The translations under genes and the position numbers were made by a program. DNA of 6,686 nt from Lachnospiraceae bacterium UBA4380 (lineage in GTDB: Bacteria; Bacillota; Clostridia; Lachnospirales; Lachnospiraceae): positions 1-6,686 of the forward strand of contig DGRU01000061.1 of the NCBI GenBank assembly GCA_002390025.1, in the 5' to 3' direction. The notes below the pieces were generated by a model, which had not been told where the DNA came from, made no database searches, and saw only the letters and a program-made list of their open reading frames with translations. Numbering within the stretch: the stretch's first letter is position 1; every line of letters starts with the position of its first letter. Positions 1 through 4,152 of the stretch are shown piece by piece.

Positions 1-144
1 ACACCAACTATTTGACGCTTACTCTCATTTTCATGAATAGCAGCTGATAGTTAAGGAGATTTGCAACAGTCTTTGTACAGTGCCGACCTTGCTAGTGCTG
101 GCATTCCCTGTTAAACTGGATGTGTTCTGAACCGCAGCTGTATA

Positions 145-189
145 CAGGATGCTTCTATGCAGGATGTTTCCATGCAGGATGCTGCCGGT
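145..189. repeat. Three tandem 15-bp units upstream of the TPR gene
   Basis: Three head-to-tail units begin at 145, 160 and 175, each starting CAGGATG; the first two read CAGGATGCTTCTATG and CAGGATGTTTCCATG, and the third diverges in its second half. The array lies within an in-frame upstream extension of the TPR gene (from an ATG at 120). If translated it would give a cysteine-rich G-C-F-x-A repeat. I regard it as non-coding leader because a much better start site follows at 243. Confidence 0.6.
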
Positions 190-226
190 TCACTATCGTA
201 CATACAGACTGTGTACCTGTTTTACC

Positions 227-233
227 GGGAGGG
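227..233 (+). promoter_or_regulatory. Ribosome binding site that decides the TPR gene start
   Basis: GGGAGGG sits 9 bases upstream of the ATG at 243. No comparable Shine-Dalgarno sequence precedes the in-frame ATG at 120, so this site favours the shorter, 430-residue protein. Confidence 0.75.
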
Positions 234-242
234 AATAAATAT

Positions 243-1535
243 ATGGCAGCCAGCAAAAATCATGTGATTGTAAAACCTGAATTCAATGAGTTTGTGCAGG
301 CAGTGGATGAATATACTGCACAGCTTCCGCTTTTGACCCGTGAGTCGATCCGCCAGGTGCTCTATTGTGAATATGAAGAAAAGTACGAAGAGATGGAGAA
401 ACTCTGTAAGGACATACTTGCCAAATATCCGGGCAACGCAGAAGCTCTGGGCCTTCTGGGGAGAGCACAGCTGTCGCAGAGGAAGTACGAAGAGGCGGAG
501 CAGACCCTGCGCGAACTCCTGGAGAAAGAGCCGGAGCGCAATTACGAGCGTATAGAGCACGGCATTGCCTGTCACGCGCTCGGCAAATATCATGACGCGC
601 TCAGAGAACTGCAGAAAACGGATCCTGAAAAGGATTATCATCCTTTTTACTACTCCACTCTGGGAGACTGCTGGCAGAAAACCGGCAACAGGCAAAAGGC
701 CCGGGACGCCTTCCGCGCAGAGGTCACCAGGTGGGAGGAGACAAAAGAGATGGCCTCTCAGATAATTCTGGACGGCTGCTTCTGCAACCTGATCTATCTG
801 GATGCCGCGCTTTATCTCAGCGAGCTTTCGGCAGATCTGGACGCCTACAGGAACTTTTTGGAAATCGCAGATATGACTCCGGAAATGAAGGACCATCTGG
901 CAAACAACATCGCCTATTGGAGCACCCTTCTGACAGTTCCCTCTTTCCGCGGACTGTTTGTACAGTTTGTCAGGGACGTGGAGCAGGCGGGATATCTGCT
1001 GGACAGCCCCAGATACATCATTCTTGAGAGCGCCTACCGGGCGGAGGAGTCCTACCGCTATCACGAAGACAAAAAGATCGATGCCCTCATGGAATCCTTC
1101 CTGTCTTCCCAGGCGGGGGATTTGAACGGCAGCGGCAGCGAGGCTCTGCGCATGACCAGGCTTTCCTACGAGTGGTATCTGTCCGGATGTGCGGACGAAT
1201 ATGCGTCCATGCTCCTGTATGCAGCGGAACAGTACCCCCATTCCTATGCATGTGCCGTGACATTCCTCGATCAGCTGCAGTCTCTGGGCCCCGAGAAGAT
1301 GAGAGAGAAGATCCTGGACTGCCTGGAGCAGGAAGAAGCGGTGAAGGCCGGAAGAGAAGAGATCATCGCGGAACTGGAGCAGTCATTTAAGGAGATGAAA
1401 ACCGCCCGTAAACAGCCTGTCTATATTGCCGAGGGAGGAGTCACATACAAGAGAAATACCAGGAAGATCATGCCCAACGATCCCTGTCCCTGCGGCTCCG
1501 GGAAAAAATACAAGAAGTGCCATGGCCGCAAATGA
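243..1535 (+). CDS. TPR-repeat protein with C-terminal SEC-C zinc motif
   Basis: A predicted cytoplasmic protein of 430 residues with no signal peptide or membrane segment. The N-terminal half is helical with TPR-like repeats: the clearest span residues about 64-97 (A-L-G-L-L-G-R...Y-E-E-A) and 133-166 (Y-S-T-L-G-D-C...K-A-R-D-A-F), with weaker units around 44-63 and 101-128. The middle (about 170-390) is helical and not recognised. The last 20 residues form a SEC-C motif, CPCGSGKKYKKCH, whose C415, C417, C426 and H427 fit the C-x-C-x8-C-H zinc ligand pattern known from the SecA tail. TPRs usually mediate protein-protein contacts, and SEC-C motifs bind zinc and, in SecA, contact SecB or the ribosome. 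A role as an adaptor is therefore inferred, with partner unknown. The start at 243 was chosen for its ribosome binding site; an in-frame ATG at 120 would add 41 cysteine-rich residues. The gene appears to be transcribed alone, with the nearest intrinsic terminator at 1830-1864. Confidence 0.88.
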   Translation: MAASKNHVIVKPEFNEFVQAVDEYTAQLPLLTRESIRQVLYCEYEEKYEEMEKLCKDILAKYPGNAEALGLLGRAQLSQRKYEEAEQTLRELLEKEPERNYERIEHGIACHALGKYHDALRELQKTDPEKDYHPFYYSTLGDCWQKTGNRQKARDAFRAEVTRWEETKEMASQIILDGCFCNLIYLDAALYLSELSADLDAYRNFLEIADMTPEMKDHLANNIAYWSTLLTVPSFRGLFVQFVRDVEQAGYLLDSPRYIILESAYRAEESYRYHEDKKIDALMESFLSSQAGDLNGSGSEALRMTRLSYEWYLSGCADEYASMLLYAAEQYPHSYACAVTFLDQLQSLGPEKMREKILDCLEQEEAVKAGREEIIAELEQSFKEMKTARKQPVYIAEGGVTYKRNTRKIMPNDPCPCGSGKKYKKCHGRK

Positions 1536-1566
1536 AAAAGAGCATGGACTGTTCCCCTGACATTGA

Positions 1567-1832
1567 CTGAAACCGGATGCCCGGCAGGCGGGAGGACCAG
1601 GTCTAAACAGCCTCCCGGCCGGAACCTATGAGCTCAGAGAAAAGGCGGCCCTGTCCGGTTATGAAGATCTGTCCGGCTACATCCGTTTCAGCGTCAGTAA
1701 AACGGGGCCATAAGGCTGATGGGAACGGAGCAGCAGCCGATTCCGGAAGGAGTTGTCCTGACCGGCCCCGTGGAGACAGAGGACAGTGACGGGACGGTCT
1801 CGTATGAACTGACGGTCCCCAACTACAGGAAA
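1567..1832 (+). pseudogene. Remnant of a SpaA/Cna B-like surface protein domain, frameshifted
   Basis: Frame 1612-1710 encodes LPAGTYELREKAALSGYEDL followed by SGYIRFSVSKTG, which fits the end of a SpaA/Cna B-type (prealbumin-like) domain, whose hallmark is L-x-x-G-x-Y-x-L-x-E-x-x-A-x-x-G-Y. A TAA at 1711 stops it. Adding one G to the GGGG run at 1704-1707 joins it smoothly to the next frame: A-I-R-L-M-G-T-E, then PEGVVLTGPVETEDSDG and TVSYELTVPNYRK. That continuous product looks like one native domain. No start codon, ribosome binding site, N-terminal domains, LPxTG motif or membrane anchor is present, and an in-frame stop lies at 1564-1566. In Firmicutes such domains occur in pilins and adhesins displayed on the cell wall. 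What remains is the tail of a larger gene, probably deleted at its 5' side. The frame break may also be a homopolymer sequencing error, but the missing 5' part makes it a remnant either way. Confidence 0.68.
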
Positions 1833-1864
1833 GCCGGTCCGGCGCAAAACGGGCCGGCTTTTCT
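1830..1864 (+). terminator. Intrinsic terminator at the end of the surface-protein remnant
   Basis: A 12-bp stem pairs AAAGCCGGTCCG (1830-1841) with CGGGCCGGCTTT (1850-1861), with one G-U pair, around the loop GCGCAAAA; TTTTCT follows from 1859. It overlaps the last codons of the remnant and may now end transcripts of the TPR gene, which has no better terminator directly after its stop. Confidence 0.75.
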
Positions 1865-1901
1865 ATTGCTGCATCAGCTGCATTCCGCTTACATGCCGGA
1901 C

Positions 1902-2130
1902 CCTGCTGTGTATGTGAACCGTCTTTCCGGACCCCGGTGCCGGCTGGAACCGGCTCTCTGCAAATACTGCCGCATATGTAAACCGGCTCTTTCCAGACTC
2001 TGCAGCGGGTGAGAACCGGTTCTTCGCAGATCCTGCCGCATATGTAAACCGGCTCTTTCCGTACCCTGCAGCAGGCGGGAACAGGATCTTTCCGGCTCCT
2101 GCTGCGGGCATAAATAAGCACTCTTTGCAC
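1902..2130. repeat. 33-bp-period minisatellite with 66-bp higher-order repeat
   Basis: The landmark AACCG or a variant recurs at 1917, 1948, 1981, 2014, 2047 and 2080, with a degenerate seventh copy at about 2113. Spacing is 33 bp except for one 31-bp interval. Alternate units resemble each other more than their neighbours: 1966-2031 and 2032-2097 are two 66-bp copies, both carrying GCATATGTAAACCGGCTC. The 33-bp length keeps two minus-strand frames open, giving 11-residue peptide repeats (for example GKSRFTYAA), but there is no ribosome binding site to support translation. One unit contains a perfect 12-bp palindrome, AGAACCGGTTCT (2012-2023). The function is unknown; array length would be expected to vary between strains through slippage or recombination. 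Confidence 0.85.
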
Positions 2131-2161
2131 CTGAAAATGACGGGATACAGCATTTTTTCTA

Positions 2162-2190
2162 TTCCAAAGACGAAAAGATTAGGCTATACT
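2162..2190 (+). promoter_or_regulatory. Candidate sigma-A promoter for the secreted-protein gene
   Basis: A good -10 box, TATACT (2185-2190), lies 17 bp after a weak -35, TTCCAA (2162-2167). A T-rich tract (CATTTTTTCTA) precedes it. The predicted start is roughly 40-50 bases upstream of the ATG at 2246. The -35 is poor, so the call rests mainly on the -10 and its location just after the repeat array. Confidence 0.45.
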
Positions 2191-2226
2191 GGTAATGTTA
2201 AATTCGTTGCAGCTGTTTTTAAGACA

Positions 2227-2244
2227 GGAGATAATGGAGATAAT
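2227..2244 (+). promoter_or_regulatory. Duplicated ribosome binding site (two GGAGATAAT copies)
   Basis: Two exact 9-bp copies of GGAGATAAT stand head to tail immediately before the ATG at 2246. The second GGAG (2236-2239) lies at a usable 6-base distance from that ATG. An in-frame ATG at 2234 lies only a few bases from the first copy, too close for normal initiation. The start at 2246 also gives the cleanest signal peptide. Confidence 0.65.
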
Positions 2245-2245
2245 A

Positions 2246-3436
2246 ATGAGAAAACTTTTAAGCTTGCTGTTGGCTTTCATCATGGTTTTTACCATCTGCG
2301 GAGTCAGTGTGACTGCATTTGCGGACGATCGGGATGATGTAGTCGGTGTGTGGAAGCTGATTGAGATCACAGGCAAAAAAGATGTCATGAGCAAAGACGA
2401 TGTCGAGAATTATGAGGCTCTCGGTGTTGTCATGTATATGAAGTTTCGCGATAATGGCACGGTCAAGTTCTCCCTGTTTGACGATGAGCTGGAGGGAACC
2501 TGGGATGAGTACGGTATGATCCTTGACTACGCATGGATGACTTATGACGTGGATGACGACAAACTCAGCGTTTACAACCAGGACGGCGGGGAGATGCGCT
2601 TCGAGCGGTCCAGCATGGATGATATCAACCAGATCCTTGGCTATAAAAAGGGTATCCTTGACGAGGACGTGGACTATTCCAAAGAGACCAAAAAGATCAT
2701 GGACACCGATAACGCCAAGGTAAAGATTACCGGCTACAAGGCGGATATGACCGGTTTCACCGTCTATCTGCAGTGCGAGAACAAGACCAGGCACGAGATC
2801 GTGATCGGAGAGGACAAATGTGTCCTCAACAAATATATCGTACATCCCAACTGGAGTGTTTCCCTGGACAGAAGGGAGACTCTGGAGACGGAGATGAAGA
2901 TCAGTCCTCAGGATCTGGAGCGTTCCGGGATCTCCTCTGTTGACGAGATGATCCTGCAGATGAGAGTGACCAACGGCGCGAATGAGAAGGTGATGGAGAA
3001 GGGACTGATGGCCAAGGTCTATCCGACCGGAAAAAAGGCAGTCCAGGTCAAGGCCATGGCCAGAAAGGCCGTGGAAAACGAGTACGCGGTCTATAATAAC
3101 AATGCCTGCGCCTATCTCATCCAGGGCACGGATCCGGAGTACGAGGGCGGCTATGCCGTCAACTGCTATCTGGAGAACAGGTCCGGAGGTACGCTCAACT
3201 TTACCTGGTCCGATGTGACGATCAACGGCAAACCCGTGAAAACGGATTATGAGGAAGCGGTCCTGCCCGGAACACTCGGCTATTCCGATGTCGTCTTTAT
3301 GACTGACGCATTGCAGGATCAGGGAATCTACAATAACTCCGATATCACATCGATCAAGGGCAAGGTCAAGGTTTACAACAAGACAAAGAGCAAGCCCGTA
3401 CTGATCGTTGAAAAAGAGTTTGAATATGCACCGTAA
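2246..3436 (+). CDS. Secreted protein: lipocalin-like domain plus two beta-sandwich-like modules
   Basis: A 396-residue protein exported by the Sec route. Residues 1-26 form a signal peptide: M-R-K, a hydrophobic core (LLSLLLAFIMVF), then A-F-A before D27, a signal peptidase I site. There is no lipobox, so it is probably released or wall-associated rather than a lipoprotein. Residues about 32-122 look lipocalin-like (GVWKL near the start, F-R-D-N-G-T-V-K-F at 67-75, G-T-W at 84-86), a pattern seen in small Firmicute extracytoplasmic domains. Residues about 157-260 and 288-394 appear to be two related modules: each has a strand leading to an E-N-[KR]-[ST] element (178-181, 310-313), a tryptophan-containing middle, and a hydrophobic strand after a G-I-x-x-[VS] or equivalent segment. 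They resemble Ig-like modules of clostridial secreted proteins. No catalytic residues are visible, and ligand and role are unknown. It has its own promoter and terminator, so it is probably monocistronic. Confidence 0.85.
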   Translation: MRKLLSLLLAFIMVFTICGVSVTAFADDRDDVVGVWKLIEITGKKDVMSKDDVENYEALGVVMYMKFRDNGTVKFSLFDDELEGTWDEYGMILDYAWMTYDVDDDKLSVYNQDGGEMRFERSSMDDINQILGYKKGILDEDVDYSKETKKIMDTDNAKVKITGYKADMTGFTVYLQCENKTRHEIVIGEDKCVLNKYIVHPNWSVSLDRRETLETEMKISPQDLERSGISSVDEMILQMRVTNGANEKVMEKGLMAKVYPTGKKAVQVKAMARKAVENEYAVYNNNACAYLIQGTDPEYEGGYAVNCYLENRSGGTLNFTWSDVTINGKPVKTDYEEAVLPGTLGYSDVVFMTDALQDQGIYNNSDITSIKGKVKVYNKTKSKPVLIVEKEFEYAP

Positions 3437-3447
3437 AACGGTCTTTT

Positions 3448-3480
3448 GCCCCCACCGGAGTGCCGGCGGGGGCTTTTTTT
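3448..3480 (+). terminator. Strong intrinsic terminator after the secreted-protein gene
   Basis: GCCCCCACCGG (3448-3458) pairs with CCGGCGGGGGC (3463-3473) around a 4-base loop, AGTG, with one A-C mismatch, followed by seven T residues. A small hairpin, ACCGT-AAA-ACGGT (3430-3442), overlaps the stop codon just upstream and is followed by TTTT. Confidence 0.9.
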
Positions 3481-3528
3481 GACTTAAAAACTTTCATGCG
3501 GCCGGCCCTGTAATAAGTCCTGTATGTC

Positions 3529-3557
3529 TGGACAAAACAATTAAATTGTGATAAATT
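3529..3557 (+). promoter_or_regulatory. Candidate ohrR promoter, overlapped by the operator
   Basis: TGGACA (3529-3534), five of six matches to TTGACA, is followed after 17 bp by TAAATT (3552-3557), four of six matches to TATAAT. The inverted repeat of the OhrR operator covers the spacer and the -10, the right place for repression by blocking RNA polymerase. Confidence 0.5.
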
Positions 3558-3576
3558 TAATTGCTCAATTAAAATT
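3537..3576. promoter_or_regulatory. OhrR-type operator
   Basis: ACAATTAAATTGT (3537-3549) is a near-palindrome of the type known from the Bacillus subtilis OhrR box. A second element at 3554-3563, AATTTAATTG, is the exact reverse complement of CAATTAAATT at 3538-3547, with a 6-base spacer. A third, partial half-site (CAATTAAAATT) lies at 3566-3576. The array sits directly upstream of the OhrR-like gene, which strongly suggests autorepression relieved by organic hydroperoxides. The match is by memory of the published box; binding is inferred. Confidence 0.8.
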
Positions 3577-3586
3577 TCTTCATAAC

Positions 3587-3592
3587 GGAGGG
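3587..3592 (+). promoter_or_regulatory. Ribosome binding site of ohrR
   Basis: GGAGGG ends 5 bases before the ATG at 3598 and fixes that start. Confidence 0.85.
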
Positions 3593-3597
3593 TTATA

Positions 3598-4047
3598 ATG
3601 GCTGAAGCTGATCATAGATTTGACTGCCTGCTGCTGGATCACCAGCTGTGCTTTCCCCTGTATGCATGCTCCAAGGAAATCATCCGCAGATACAAGCCCA
3701 TGCTGGATGAACTGGATCTGACATACACGCAGTACATCACGATGATGGCAATGTGGGAGCACACGGAAATGAATGTCAAGGAGCTCGGCAAGTGTCTGTT
3801 CCTGGATTCGGGGACACTCACGCCGGTTCTGAAGAAGCTGGAGGCAAAGGGATATATTCACCGGGGGCGCTCCCGGACCGATGAGCGCAATCTGTCCGTG
3901 ACGATCACCGAGGAAGGGATGCGTCTGCGGGAGAGGGCACTGGCGATTCCCGAGCAGATGGCCTGCTGCGTGGATCTGAGTCCGGAGGAGGGCGCCATGA
4001 TGCATGCTCTTCTGCATAAAATACTGAATAGGCTCAACCGCGAATAA
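3598..4047 (+). CDS. ohrR: OhrR-like MarR-family organic-peroxide sensor
   Basis: A 149-residue DNA-binding repressor, the usual length for MarR proteins, expected to act as a dimer in the cytoplasm. The N-terminal signature LDHQLCFPLYACSKEIIRRY carries C18, which aligns with the peroxide-sensing cysteine of Bacillus subtilis OhrR (C15). Y22, Y32 and Y43 lie 4, 14 and 25 residues after it, the same spacing as the B. subtilis tyrosines Y19, Y29 and Y40 around that cysteine. The winged helix-turn-helix follows (about 57-100): V-K-E-L-G, then LFLDSGTLTPVLKKLEAKGY, and the wing with R-S-x-x-D-E-R. Oxidation of the sensor cysteine is known to release OhrR from DNA and de-repress ohr peroxidase genes. 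C123 and C124 also lie near the C-terminus, 105-106 residues after C18, matching the C22-C127 distance of Xanthomonas OhrR, so a two-cysteine mechanism is possible. No ohr gene is in the window. Specificity for organic peroxide rather than another oxidant is inferred. Confidence 0.88.
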   Translation: MAEADHRFDCLLLDHQLCFPLYACSKEIIRRYKPMLDELDLTYTQYITMMAMWEHTEMNVKELGKCLFLDSGTLTPVLKKLEAKGYIHRGRSRTDERNLSVTITEEGMRLRERALAIPEQMACCVDLSPEEGAMMHALLHKILNRLNRE

Positions 4048-4075
4048 GAGCGGTATGTTCTTTTTCATAGAACTA

Positions 4076-4084
4076 TGCTATGAT
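4076..4084 (+). promoter_or_regulatory. Candidate extended -10 promoter for secA
   Basis: TGCTATGAT fits the extended -10 form TGnTATAAT with one mismatch and lies about 70 bases upstream of the secA start. No good -35 is visible at normal spacing, as is common with extended -10 promoters. A short palindrome, CATAGAACTATG (4066-4077), overlaps it. Read-through from ohrR across the 105-bp gap is also possible, because no strong terminator separates the genes. Confidence 0.4.
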
Positions 4085-4152
4085 TAATTCTGTATGCACA
4101 ATAGTTCATGTCCATTGCTGAAGGCTTGTAAAATACATTTGAGAGGAAGATT

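Larger units (their letters stand above)
1536..2245. other. 710-bp intergenic stretch without an intact gene
   Basis: In order, it contains a decayed SpaA/Cna B-like gene fragment (1567-1832), an intrinsic terminator (1830-1864), a 33-bp tandem repeat array (1902-2130), a candidate promoter (2162-2190) and a duplicated ribosome binding site (2227-2244). Open frames on both strands across the repeat array have no credible ribosome binding site, and I do not call them genes. Confidence 0.8.

Noticed and set aside
12..40. TTGACG as a -35 box for the TPR gene
   Set aside because: No acceptable -10 box stands 16-18 bases downstream; only poor matches such as GAATAG are found, so no promoter is called in 1-242.
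222..1241. A 339-codon open frame on the minus strand across the TPR gene
   Set aside because: The plus strand has a strong ribosome binding site, TPR repeats and a SEC-C motif. The minus frame has no recognisable domain or ribosome binding site.
1581..1620. GGCGGGAGG / CCTCCCGGCC inverted repeat after the TPR gene
   Set aside because: There is no T-run after it and the arms need a bulge. It also falls inside the surface-protein remnant, so a terminator role is not supported.
1902..2130. CRISPR array
   Set aside because: Units are contiguous and similar along their whole length, without unique spacers, and no cas gene is nearby; it is a tandem minisatellite.
3500..3507. GGCCGGCC palindrome between the terminator and ohrR
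   Set aside because: An isolated 8-bp GC palindrome is readily expected by chance and has no surrounding structure.
4037..4065. Hairpin ACCGC / GCGGT followed by a T-rich run at the end of ohrR
   Set aside because: The stem has only 5 bp, overlaps the stop codon, and the T-run is separated from it by ATGTTC. It is too weak to call a terminator, although partial termination cannot be excluded.
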